Shown one piece after another: positions 24,925 to 37,641 of a stretch of 64,000 bases of DNA; position 1 is the stretch's first letter, and each line of letters starts with the position of its first letter. The stretch spans positions 1,533,506 to 1,597,505 of the forward strand of contig NW_003101677.1 of NCBI RefSeq assembly GCF_000003855.2, read 5' to 3'. This DNA is from Blastomyces gilchristii SLH14081. Its lineage: Eukaryota; Ascomycota; Eurotiomycetes; Onygenales; Ajellomycetaceae. The notes beneath the pieces were generated by a model. The model saw only the letters and a program-made list of their open reading frames with translations, did no database searches and was not told where the DNA came from. Both the position numbers and the translations under genes were made by a program.

Positions 24925-25296
24925 ACTCTGATGACTGAATGATTAATGCAGCCACCTGATAGCATCTTGATGTGAGAAACCAAGACATGTAGGTTCAAAA
25001 CCCGTAGAGGATACATTAAATCCAGAACTCAAGCATCTCAGGTTTCTAATAAATACAGAGATGTACAAATTGCTTCAATAAATTGCTCTATATTCCTGAG
25101 CTGAGAAGTTATTATCACATATATCTAATTGTCACTTCTTTGTATTTCCTATGTTCTTGTTATCTTGATGTGATCTCAACATCTGTATTTTCTCCTGTAT
25201 AACTAACACTTGGCCTGTATTTAACATCATGCAAGGACTCATTATAAGCTCTGCTTACATATAAGTATAATGAAAGAATAATAATAATAATAATAA
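24925..25296 (+). mobile_element. SINE-1, copy a' (tandem duplicate)
   Basis: Counterpart of 17801-18172 in the second tandem unit. It has diverged by transitions, for example in the B-box region near 24990. It ends in (AAT)n. Confidence 0.82.
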
Positions 25297-25425
25297 GTAC
25301 TTCATTACTTCTTGAAATACATCACTTTCTGAGACACTAAATCACATAATATAGCATATTTTAAGAACATCAATCAAAAGAATACAACTTCAATCTCATA
25401 CCCTCAGATATAGCATTCAGTAATA

Positions 25426-27096
25426 ATGAATATAAATCAACTTACTTTAGCAGCTTTAGCTGTTCAAAATAATGAACTCAGTCAATGAGAAGCTGTCAGA
25501 CTATATAATACTTCTAAATCAAGTTTACACTGTTATATTCTCAATTGTATGAATAAAACCACTTCTGATTTAAAAAGAGAATGACTTCTATCTTCTGAAG
25601 AAGATGCTCTTGTACAGTGAATTCTATTCTTGAATAGATGTGATCTTCCTTCTTGAATCTTCACTGTATGAAGAATGACAGACCTCATTCTTCAAAAATG
25701 AGAAGAAGGAAACTCAGAACCTATCAGACTCAATTGAGTGACTCATTTTCTTCAACAATGTCTGAAAATTAAGTTCAAATTTGTATGAAAATTCAATTAC
25801 AAATGAATTCTTTGTGAAGACTCAAAAATTATACAAGAATGATTTCAACTTGTACAACAAATCACAGAGCAATATGAGATTTTATCAGATGATATATACA
25901 ATATGAATGAAATTGGTTTTGCAATGAGAATAATTGCAATCTGTATGATCATAACCAGCTCTGAAAAAAGAGATCATCTGAAGTTATTACAGCCTGGAAA
26001 TTGAGAATGAGAAACTGTGATCAATTCAATCAATACTTTGAAATGAGCTTTGAATTCAATGTTTATACTTAAAGGAAAGATAACTTCTTCATACAAGAAT
26101 AAGATTGATCTATCAGTAACTTGAATTGTGAAGAATAGTTCAAAGAAATGAACAGATGATGAGCTTGAATTATATTAAGTTAAGGAAATTTTCAACAGAC
26201 AAACTCAGCCTTATATAAAAGAACAATATTGACTACTGATTATGAATGATCATTCAAGTCATGCTTCTTCAGAATTTGATCTCTTTTGTATGAAGAATCA
26301 GATTATTCTTCTTTATATATCTTCTCACTTCTCACATCTTCTACAGTCACTAGATGTGAGTTGTTTTGACCCTCTCAAGCAATCATACAGATCAAAGATT
26401 GAAAATCAAATTCAATATAAAATCAATCATGTGAACAAGCTGAACTTTCTGACTTTGTATAGTAAAGCTCATTTTGAAATCTTTACTAAGCAGACTATAT
26501 AAAATGAATTTAAAGCTACTGAATTATATTCATACAATTCTCAAACAGTTCTATTAAAACTTCAGTCAATATATACTTCTTCTTTATCAAACACTTCACA
26601 TGACACTGAAGAATCCTGAACTTCAACAACTCTCAAGAATGTTGAGAAAGTATAACAGCAATCTACAAAATTTCAAAATTGAATGAAGAATTATACAGAA
26701 TCTCTTTCAAGCTCAATTAATTGATTTCTGAACAAGCTCTTTCTTAACTATGAGAAAGTAATAGTTAATAATGTTTTACTTATATAAGAAAATATAGAGC
26801 TTAAAACTGTACATGAGAGATAGAAAAGAAAGAGAAAGAGTATATATAGTACTCTGAAAGATGCAGCTGATCATGTATGAAGAGATAAAAATAGTGAGAA
26901 TACTTCTATTCAGCAGAATATTGATAATGAAGACTCTGTATAAACTATGAAGACTCAGATGAGTGAAACTAACACTGAAGAGATTATAGCTAGACAATAA
27001 GCTTCTTAGCTTTGTAGTGTATGCTGAAGTGCTGAACATACTGCTTATACTTGTTCTCACTGTGATTGATTCTGTACAAAGACATATTATAAGTAG
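25426..27096 (+). pseudogene. pogo/Fot1-type DDE transposase, copy 2
   Basis: Tandem-duplicate copy of 18302-19972, also 557 codons in one frame with internal stops. Its DDE segment (26242-26502) differs from copy 1 at 11 of 86 residues, all explicable by transitions. It keeps NDHSSHASSEF and LLQSLDVSCFDPLK. It is inactive. Confidence 0.88.
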
Positions 27097-27624
27097 TTGC
27101 AGTGAATAGATTCATTCTCACACAACTTTCTATTTAAGAACTTTACTACTTTAAAATCTCAACTTCTTTCTCTTCTTCTCTTCTTCTTCTCTTCTTCTCT
27201 TCTTCTTTCATCACATCATTATATTCATCATGTATGTACAAGACTCAGATAGATTGCTTCATTAGTTAGAAATCACAAGACTAATCACTCTTCTTCATAC
27301 AATATAGGCTCATGTTTCTTAATCTCACTCATTCTCAGAATTCCTATCACATTCTCTTCATTGCTGATCAGCAGCTGAATCTCTTTGCTCACAGTCTACA
27401 GTTCAGAGCAGTTCTGACACTCTCTGAATAAGATGTGATGTTTGTATGAGACATCATAACTGAGATGCAGGTTTGAAGTCATCATTTATTGTATATTAAT
27501 ACTCTTCTCATACAATCTTGTGATCAGCTGAAGTCACACACATGCACTGTCTACTGAAGTGACTCAGGTTTCTGTTCATTCCCAGAATGCCGCTGTCTGT
27601 CTGACCACTTTAATGAAGCCTGTG

Positions 27625-27892
27625 TGTCAGAAAAAAGAGATTATACACTACTGAACATCATCAATATTGTATTACTACAATATTTCTCATCATTATCAGC
27701 TTACTACAATACTTGTCTAATACTTGCTTATACTAGCTCTCTTGACTCACACATATATTTTACTATAAATAGCTCTATCTTTTGTATGAAATAGATATAT
27801 TAGATGAGATACAGAGAAGATAATAAGCAGATCTTGATATACATAAGATTCATATATCTTCAATATATTCATCTGTAACACTCATTTCAACA
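27625..27892 (+). repeat. Copia B 5' LTR, copy 2
   Basis: 268 bp counterpart of 20501-20768. It is the 5' LTR of the long B1 copy that continues to 46688. Confidence 0.9.
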
Positions 27893-28156
27893 GTTATAAG
27901 CCTGGTAAGCAGTATCTGAAGAGAAGTATGATACATCAATCTCAATTCTCATTTGAATTTAATAACTATTATTTGAACTGAGACAATTGATCACTGATTT
28001 CAATTCTCATTCAAACTGATAACTATCATTTAAACTGAGATAATAGATTCTCACTTATATATATTTCAAAATACTCAATCATTATACACTCTGAATTCTG
28101 ATCATATTCTCAAATACTTGAACTGATTTCTTAATTCATTTAATATAACTGATATG

Positions 28157-30346
28157 ATAGACAAGACAATGTCTAGTATAACTATACACCTTAGTATTTC
28201 TGAAGATTGAAAACTTTAATACAAGTATATACTAGAATATGCAAAGAATAAGAAGATATCAGACTTTATTAATCTTGATAAATCTGATATCTTCTCTGAA
28301 CTAGAAGAATCTCTGAAATCTGAGTATTTAAAAGAAGTTATCACAGAGATTAAAATAGTATATAATATCAAGATTACAGTATGAAAAATTAAATATATGA
28401 AATATAAGAAATTGAATAAAGATATAACAAAGATATAAAATATTATATAAAGAACAGTAAATACTACAGAGCTATAATATATACACAGTAAGAATGATGA
28501 TGTGAAGAAGATTATTTATTTATTAAGAGATTAACTCTCTTTTATAGCTCTGATAACTGAATGATTAATGCAGCCACTCAGTAGCACCTTGATATAAGAA
28601 ATCAAGATGTGTGAGTTTGAAACCCGCAGGGAATACATTAAATCCAGAACCCAAGCATCTCAGATTTCTAATAAATACAGAGATGTACAAATCACTCTAA
28701 TAAATCACTCTATGTTCCTGAGCTGGGAAGTTATTATTGCATGTATCTAATTATCACTTCTTTGTATTTCTCATGTTCTTATTATCTTGATATGATCTCA
28801 ATATCTGTATTTTCTTCTGTATAATTAACACTTGATCTGTATTTAACATCACACAAGAACTCATCATAAGCTCTGCTTGTATATAAGTATAATGAAAGAA
28901 TAATAATAATAATAATACTCTCTTTTATAATTATAAACTATTAAGATAATGTGAGAATCTGATATCATAATCTCTGCAAAGCACTGAAAAATAAAGATAT
29001 AGAGAAGTGATTAAATAACTGATCACTTATTAAAGATAATATCAAAGAAGTAGATATAGCTGAACAGTTCAATTTAAAGAAAGACTTCTTAAATGTAAAC
29101 CTAGCTATTGATACAGATTATATACAAGTATGAGTTAAGAATATTTAATATAATAAAGATGTTATATCTTTAATAGAGTTAGTTAAACACTTTAAGAAAT
29201 AGTATAGAGAAATAAGTATTCTCAAAGAAGATAAATCTATAAACTTCACTGCTTTTAATAAAAGATCTCAGTAATTATTATCAGTGATATTCAGAAACTA
29301 TATCTACAGAGCCTGTTATTAATATACTCCAGTACTACTATCTTAATTTATTAAGAAAGTTATCTGAATAAAAGAAAAACAGAGAGAAGAGAACTCAGAT
29401 TAATCAAGCTCTTAAAAATCAAGATTGAAGAGATGTATTGATTATGTAATATCTAGAGATTTATTCATGAATACAGATATAATAGATGTTAATAAAGTAG
29501 TTCTAGAAGAAATAATTCTGAAGTAATTAAATTATCAATCTATTAATTAACAGATCTGAAAAATCTTAATAAACTCTTTAAATTCTCACTTCTATCTCTG
29601 AAACTTCTGAATCTTTGATACTGACACAGAACAGTATATATATAATAATTGAACATGTTTTCTATTCTTTATATCTGTAAACATGAATGCAGAAGTTTAT
29701 ACAGACAATTTCAGTACTAAAGTTGAAGATTATAAAACTGTTAGAACTATTATAATAAATGAAGTAGAAATGCAGTTCAATATTAATCTTATTAATATAG
29801 TTTACATTCTGAATTTTCATATAAATATCATTGCATGAAAACTGTGTTTTCATATAGAAGATATCTATTATAATGAAAAAGACATCAGATTGTAAAAGTA
29901 CACAGATAATACAATCTTCATATGTATTAAAGTATTTAAGAAGTTGCTAGTTACAGAATATAGTGATATAACTATTTTCTTAACTATATTAGAAAAAACT
30001 ATCACTGAAGTTAATACAGCTATTATATCTATATCTGAAAAAATAATATCTTTAAATTCTTCAACTTCTACAAATTCTTTCTCTAATTTATTAATATACA
30101 CTTCAATAAATCATTCTTTTAACCTGTTAATATACACTTCTATAAAATCTTTTTAAAAACCTAAGATCTCTATAGCTACACAGTCTACATAGTATAAGAG
30201 ATTAGAACCTTCTTCAAAAATCATTATTTAAAAGCTTGTAAATAATGTAACTAGTATTCAAATTACTCATCTAGAAGACACTGTAGACAAGCTTATGACT
30301 GAGCTTTGTAAACTCTGTTATCTATCTAATATGAAAAATCAAATAT
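28157..30346 (+). pseudogene. Copia B1 gag and protease, copy 2
   Basis: Counterpart of 21033-23225. The protease-side open pieces (22537/29662) are identical over 63 codons in the antisense shadow, so this part differs far less between tandem copies than the pogo part. It is interrupted at 30347 by G1-b with AATAT target repeats. Confidence 0.85.
28547..28916 (+). mobile_element. SINE-1, copy b' (tandem duplicate)
   Basis: Same insertion as 21423-21790, carried by the tandem duplication, with the same flanking ACTCTCTTTTATA repeats. Confidence 0.92.
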
Positions 30347-30714
30347 TGTAAGAGGTCTAGGCTGAATAGATCAGTATGATATTGATAGATCTTATATAAC
30401 AAAGAGAAAAATGTTAGAGAAGGAAAAGAAAGAGAAAGTGCAAGAATCAGTGATCAAAGTGAATATTTATATATGTATGTGATGGTGTATGCAGTGAAGC
30501 TTTGAGGTGGAAGAATCTATACACATTCATGACGGCTGAGAATCAGTGATCAAGAATGACTGAGAATCAGAGTGTACACATTTGAGAATAAAGCAGTTGA
30601 ATCAGTGATTAAGAATGGTCAAGAATCAGAGTGTACATGTTCAAGAATGAAGTGATTGAAATCTGTGAAGTATAACAGAATAGTCTATATAATTGATCAG
30701 GCGCAGCCTGCATA
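30347..30714 (-). repeat. G1-b 3' LTR
   Basis: About 368 bp, longer than the 309-314-bp LTRs of other G1 copies because of an internal repeat of roughly 57 bp (AGAATGRYYRAGAATCAGAG-type unit). Confidence 0.9.
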
Positions 30715-33700
30715 ATAAGCCTTCTCTTTTCAGAAGCAGTTCTCATCAGTCAAGAGCTGCTGTTTCAGATAATACAGAACTCAGAGTTCAGATCAGATAA
30801 TCATACTCAACTCATTTCATGAGATATTATTAGTTACAGTTACAGAATCTCTTATTAAGAATATTCTCAATCTCTCACTCAAGCTTATTATCTTCTTCTA
30901 TAATGCCTGGCGGCTGTCAGTTGAAAGTCAGTTGAGAAGAGAACAGATCAGTGATAGTGCAGTGAAGCAAGCTTGTATAAAAGATATTATTATGAATCTC
31001 TGATCATATGTTAAGACCATAGTTATAACTATCTAAAACTTCTATCACTTTATACTTAATATAGTGATAATTTAGTGTACAAGATGAACATGTGATTTGT
31101 ATATTCTTAAGATTCAATTATATCAGATCTTCTATCTTATATTATTCAGCAGAGTCTCAGTGAACATTGATTCAATCTTCTTAATTCTGTTTAGCACTTA
31201 TTATGAAGGCTTCTACTTAATCACAGATGTCTTGAAGTTTCATTACTATATTTATTGATGATCTGGATCAGACTGCAGAGATTTAGTGTGAAATATATGA
31301 TCTCTAGAAGATTCAGTACTTTCATATGATATCTATATATGAGAAAGAACAGGCTTATATCTGTTAAAATAGCATCTCAATCATTGATAGCAATCTCTGC
31401 ATGTAGAAGAAGATTATGTCAATCATCTTATAAGTAGTTATAGAACTTATGAAGATAATTCTTCACAGTCTGAATTGTCTGTTCTGATATATTATCAGTC
31501 TCAGAGTGATAGGCAGTTGACAGATAATATATAATCTTGAGAACTTGATAGATTCTTATTCAGAGAGTGCTTATAAATTGACAGCTCTGATCTGATACTA
31601 TAGATCTCAGTAATTCATGCATTTAATAGAACAGACTCTGTAGAAAAGCTTCAGTGACTTATTCAGTATTCATTTTATTACAAGATTTCAATATTATATC
31701 TTTACTCAATTGATTCATAATGATCAGGATGTTTCTACAACTCTTACTCTCAGAGAGATTAACAGTGAAGTCAATTATCATATCTTATCAGATTCTATCA
31801 GAGATATCAAGTAATTTCAGCAGATTCTTTCTACAGTTCTTTTATAAGATGATGAAAGAATAACAGTTATAGTTTCAGATGAAGTGTCTGATGCTGTTTA
31901 ATATCTCAGGTCAGTAGAACTCTCAGAATATCATTCTATACAGTTATTCACAGCCTGAATAATCAGTTATACATGAATTATGCATCTCTTACATTATCTG
32001 AGTGTGTAAGAGTTCAGAGTGAGAGACTCAGTGTTATTTACAGAATTATAGAGTGTTATTATTATTGATTAAACATTCTAAGATATCAGTTCTTATATAT
32101 AGTTCTGGGAAAAATCAGGTTGCTTCTTGACATACTGCTTTAATAAGTGTTTAAAGAAGTTCATCAGTTTGAGATGTTGTATACCACAATTCATTCAGTA
32201 TAGATCTGGAGAATGTTCTGACTAGCAAAGTATATATAGTGTTATAAGTGGTCTCATTGTAATCAACTAATATCTTTGAATTTAAGAGTCAGTATTCTCA
32301 ATTCATTCAGTATATATCTGTTATATCAGACAGTATATCTTATTCTCATTGCAAGAGAGTATCTGTCATGAAGTTCTGACTGCTGAGATGATAGTATATT
32401 GTAAAATGAAAGCAGCTTAGAAACTTCAATCATTATATCTGTTATTCAGTGAGTTTACAGATTATTGTAAAGTATTTGAGATTCTTATGATCTGTGATTA
32501 TCTCAAATTCAGAGACACTTTGAAGTTCAGAGTTTCATTCTTCTAGACAGTGTACAATTACAAGAAGTTCCTTGTTATAGATCTCATAATTGCATTCAGC
32601 AGGACTCAGTTTCTTAGATATAAAGACACATGATTATAGAACATCTTCATCATCATATTACAATATCACTTCTTCTGTCATGTAGTCAGAGAAATCAGCT
32701 TCAACAACTGTCTCACAATCAGAGTCAAATGTCATTAGCAGAGAGATATTAATGAATATCTTCTTCATCTGTGTGAATGCAGCTTCAGCATTCACTGATT
32801 ACTGAAATACTGAGTTCTTCTTGATAAGTTCTGTAAGTGATCTTGTAATATCTGAGAAGTTTTATATAAATCACTGATAGAAGTTAGCAAATCTGATGAA
32901 GCTTCATACATCTTTCACAGTACACAGAGCTTTTCATTTAAGAATGATGAAGACTTTCTCAGAATTTATTTGAATTCTCTTATCAGCTTCTATAATAAAA
33001 CTCAGATATTTAGTACTCTTGACTTCAAAATCACACTTATTAATATCTATCAGTAGTTCTACTTCTTGTAGTTATTGTAATACCTTCTATACATGTTCTT
33101 GATATTCTTTCCTGAACTCATCAGTGAAGATGAGCATATTATCAAGATATGCAGAGGCAAATTCATCAAGAAAATCTCAGAGTACTCAGTTAATATACTT
33201 CTGAAATGTACTGAGAGTATTAGCCAGTCTGAAGAGAATAACTATTCATTCAAAGAGATTATATCATGTTCAGAATACTGTAAGTCACTCATCTTCTTCA
33301 GTGATACAAATCTTATGAAATGCGGTGATGATATCTAGTTTTATAAATCATTGAGCTTGTTCAATGCAAGCTAAAGTTTCATTAATAAGAGATAGCAGAT
33401 AGCAGTCTTTCTTTGTTATTTTATTCAGTTCTCAATAGTTCACACAGAATCAGAGTTCTTCATCTGATTTCTTTGCAAAGAGAATAGAGACTGCAGCAGA
33501 AGAATTATTAATACATATGAATTCTTTATTTAATAGATCATTAAGTGTCTTTCAAAGAAGAAGGAGTTCATCTCAGAACATGTTGTAAAAAAGGCTCTAT
33601 AATAGTTCAGAGTTCTTATCATTCTTCTTCTCTAACTTGATACTGTGATTCACTTCAGAACCTTGTAAGAAGAATATATTTATAATATTATCTTATCAGA

Positions 33701-35718
33701 AGACATCTAGATATTCATGATATTATTGAGAGAGTTTCATATAAGAATCTATTACTATAATACAGAATAACTTTTCTAGAGTCTTTTTAATATCAGTCAG
33801 ACTAGCAGAATAGATTGTTACATGATTCTGCTGTCAGTAACTTCTTTTTCAGAGCATTTCATACATGTTAACAGAGATCTGTGTCAGATTCATGATCTTG
33901 TAAATGTCATCTTCATGAATTCTATCATTATTAGAGAATATCAGGCTTCTGTTTTAAGTATTTAACAAGATGCCTTGTTCAGATGGCCAGGTAAGTTTTA
34001 ATATAAGATTATAATCAAGATTATCAACTTTATATACATAGACATCTTCATATTAATATTCTCTCACATCTATGGTCAACTTCATTATGTAACAGATACA
34101 AATGTCTTTTGAGTCATCAAATTCTGTGAGAAGTCAGAGTTTTGATAAGAGAATACACTGAAGGTTGTAACATCTTACAACTGAAGATTTAATTATTGTA
34201 TAATAACATAGACTGCTGTCTACTATAGCTTTTATATTATACATGTTATCAATCACAGTAGATATAAGAATTGCATTCATTGTTATTTTCTCTTCAAATT
34301 ATTATCATCTGATCTCTTCAAGCTTCTGTTTACAAATTTGAACAGAAGATAATCTTTGCTCTGTTTTATCAGAGTATTCTTATAGTTATCTTCTGAATCT
34401 TTCTTCACTGCAATGTGATTGATGTGAACAGACACTGATTCATTTCTTGAGTGAGAAGATATGTAGGCTGATCAGCAGTTGAAAGTAATCTGTTCTGATC
34501 AGTTACAGTTGATGCACACTTCTTATTAATGTTAATCAGTGACTTCTTCAGAAGTGATTCCAGGAACTCAGAAGTCTGTTCAAACAGTGAAAACTCTTAC
34601 TTGTGTATAAACATTTGAATCTATTCAGTTCATGACATCTGCATCATTGCTGTTCTTCAGTGCAGGTGTATAAGTGACTGAGGTGTAATGTCTTCTATCA
34701 CTGTTCTGTATACTCTTGAGCTTGATAAGATGATCATTCAATGTTCAGAGCTGTGTGCAGAAGCCTTCATAAGTTAGGTCTTTATTTACACTTATGAGAA
34801 TCTGTAAGAGTTTGAAAGTTAATGTCTTCTTGAGCATGCTAATCTTTATTCAATCCTCTCAAGATTGATCATCTACTTCTAAGATCTTGATGTCAAAGTC
34901 AGAGATGAATATTGTAAGAGAAGTGTTTCTTTGTCAGATACTCTGTAATCAATCTAACATCTTCTATTGCATAGCAGTGTCTCAGGACAGAATATCAAGA
35001 TATTTTATAATATTTTCAGATATTCACAACACTGATTCACATGCTTTCATTCATGAATAAAACTTCTGTTTCATGTGATTCTTCAATTGTTCATTGATAT
35101 ATCAATCTTGTTTAATTAATAAATCAATGATATCTTCATCTATACTCAGTTTTACAAGCATTTTCATTCTCTATGATGAGTAGAGAGTGAGATCAGAAGT
35201 ATTGAAATATATAAGAGTATCAAAGTATTCTTTCAGCAGTTTTGTAGATGCTGAAGTTGCATGAATTAATTGTTGAATTTCCTCATATTAAAGCTGTTAA
35301 GTGATGTGCATATTAACTATCTGTTGTTATTATAGTTTCAACATTGCTTAAAGTCACTGTGATATCATATCTATGCTCACACTTGAGAGTTCTCTTATAT
35401 TATTGTTAGACATGATTATATTATTTATCAAATGTGTGATATCTGTGAAATCTTAAGAAGTGTAATTATATGAATATCTCATACATCTGAGTGTCAGAAC
35501 TCTCAGGTCTTTCACTAATATTTTCTTATAAAATCTTATTACAGGGTCAGAATAACTAATAAGTAAGCTTCTATCTGAGAACTCAGTGTTCACTTAACTG
35601 TTTCTCTTTCTTACACATTATTACATGTTCAGATATCTCTCAATGAATAATCATTTCTAATGAGAAGATAATGCATGAATAATCATTTCTAATAAGAAGA
35701 TGATGAACATTTTTCTAG
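30715..35718 (-). pseudogene. G1-b gag-pol, decayed
   Basis: Mirror image of the polyprotein at 74-4823. The minus strand shows the chromodomain end near 30750-30930, integrase near 31400-32100, RNase H near 32500-32800, RT with AYLDNML near 33125-33160, protease near 34200-34280 and gag towards 35700. It is riddled with stops. The 81-codon plus-strand open stretch at 33093-33338 is an antisense shadow of RT. Confidence 0.88.
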
Positions 35719-36087
35719 TGTAAGAAGCCTACACTGAATAGATTGATATGATATTAATAGATCTTATATAACAAAGAGAAAAACATTAGAGAAGGAAAAG
35801 AAAGAGAAAGTGCAAGAATTGATGATTAAAGTGAATATTTATATGTGTATGTGATGATGTATGCAGTGGAGCTTCAGGGCGGAAGAATCTATACATGTTT
35901 GTAGCGGCCGAGGATCAGTGATTGAGAATGGCTGAGAATCAGAGTGTATGTGTTCGAGAATGAAGCAGTTGGATTGGTGATTGAGAATGGCTGAGAATCA
36001 GAGCATACATGTTCAAGAATGAAGCGGTTGGAATCTGTGAAGTGTAACAGAATAGTCTATATAATTGATCGGGCGCAGCCCGCCACA
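35719..36087 (-). repeat. G1-b 5' LTR
   Basis: 369 bp. It shares the extra internal repeat with 30347-30714 and retains more CpG (near 35880-36085) than its partner. Confidence 0.92.
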
Positions 36088-37641
36088 AATATCAAGATAT
36101 TCTCATATTAAATCTTAAATACTATTTAAATATCTATATACTGATATTATATATGACTCTACACAGTGCTATAATGATGAGTGTTATCTCATATATTTTA
36201 TATATAATTCTTTACAATTTCATATAGCTATCACAGCTATTTAAAAATCAGAAATCTGCAAAGCTCTTATATAAGCTATTAATTGAATTAAATATCAATT
36301 TAACTATACTATAAAGATTATTTGTATCAACAATAATACTGCAGTTAAGAAGATAAATAACTTTATAAATTGAGTGAATAATGAAGATCTAGAGATGAAG
36401 TATTCTTTAAAGTATATTTATAAGTAAAATGATGCAGCAGAGTGAGCAGAAGTAATATTAATAATAAAGACAAGAACTCTACAGATAGAATTTCTTCTGT
36501 TATAATCACTTTTCTCTGAAATTACACTTACTGCTATGTATCTTGTAAATCAAATCTTTACTAGAATTCTAGATTGAAAGTTATCTCTACAAGTATTGAA
36601 AGAATTTCTACAGATTAAATCTTACTTCTGTACTTATCTACAAATCTACAGATATCACATCTATGTAAAGATATCAGATAAAGTTCTTAATAGAAACTAC
36701 TTTCCAAAGTTAGATTTCTGAGCTTATATTAAATATCTAGTTGAATATGATTCTATAAACATCTATTGAATTTGAATTTCATACTTAGAATGAGTGATAA
36801 GAGTAAGAGATATAATATTTAATAAGAATAGAAAATTCAACTCTGAAGATCTCTAAATTAAAAGACAACTAAGAGATTAAGTATCTAAGAAGATAAAGCT
36901 TCTATATATGAAAGTTCAACAATTATTAATAACTTCAATCAATTAATTGAATGAAATTATAGATACTGCAGATATTGATGTTTTTCACTCTGAAGAAAAT
37001 GTATAAAGATCTGAAAAAACAGAAGAGAAAAATCATGAGTATAATTATTATAATGTTTCAATTCTTTCTACATCAGATTTAATATCAGAGTCAACAGATC
37101 TTAATATTAATATTAATACTTATTCAGCTGTGATAGATATTCATACACAGAACATTGCATCTAGAGCTTATAATATTAGTACTGACTTTAATAAAGCTAA
37201 TATTATTGAAGACTGCAGAACCTGAAAATACAGAGCTGCTTATCTTATAACAGTTGCAAATGTCAAAGACAATTCTTACTAAATGATTAATGAGATATTA
37301 TCTCATTTATATTCAGACTTCTACAAGTCTTAAAATTTATTTTTAAATACTGTTTTCACAGTTATCAATAATATATCAATATTAACAGTATTTATACTGA
37401 CTTCAAGAATTCATAGATCTCAACTGTCAGATTCACTGAATTACTGAGCAGATGTTGAAAAACACTTATATTGCAAAGAATTTGAGAATGCTGTTATGTA
37501 AGAATAAGATAGTATATCTCTGCAGAATACATATGAAATGACTAGCAGAATACAGAGAGATATTTCAGTTATTTCTCTATAATAAGTATTCATCTACAAA
37601 TTCAATAATGAAGATTTTCTTTTGAAATACAAAGCTCACAT
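36088..37641 (+). pseudogene. Copia B1 integrase C-terminal part and start of RT
   Basis: Continuation of B1 after G1-b. Near 36700-36890 it reads FPKLDFWAYIKYLVEYDS... RVRDIIFNKNRKF, the usual copia integrase end (GYLVGYDS... VRDVIF). The stretch at about 37190-37260 is the linker before RT. Near 37585-37630, VFIYKFNNEDFLLKYKAHI is the beginning of copia RT (WVF..K...G...KYKAR). The LINE is inserted exactly here. Confidence 0.85.

Larger units (their letters stand above)
23517..30640. repeat. 7.12-kb tandem duplication, copy 2
   Basis: Direct copy of 16391-23516. Beyond about 30640 this copy continues into the rest of the G1 LTR and the G1-b element, which copy 1 lacks. Copy 2 is therefore the parental right end. 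Confidence 0.95.
30347..36087 (-). mobile_element. Ty3/gypsy G1-b, full length, minus strand
   Basis: Complete nested element. It has LTRs 30347-30714 and 35719-36087, an internal region of 5.0 kb, and a perfect 5-bp target duplication AATAT (30342-30346, 36088-36092). It is inserted in copia B1. The sequence next to the 5' LTR, read on the minus strand, is CTAGAAAAATG, conserved in all G1 copies. No tRNA match is recognised there. Confidence 0.95.
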
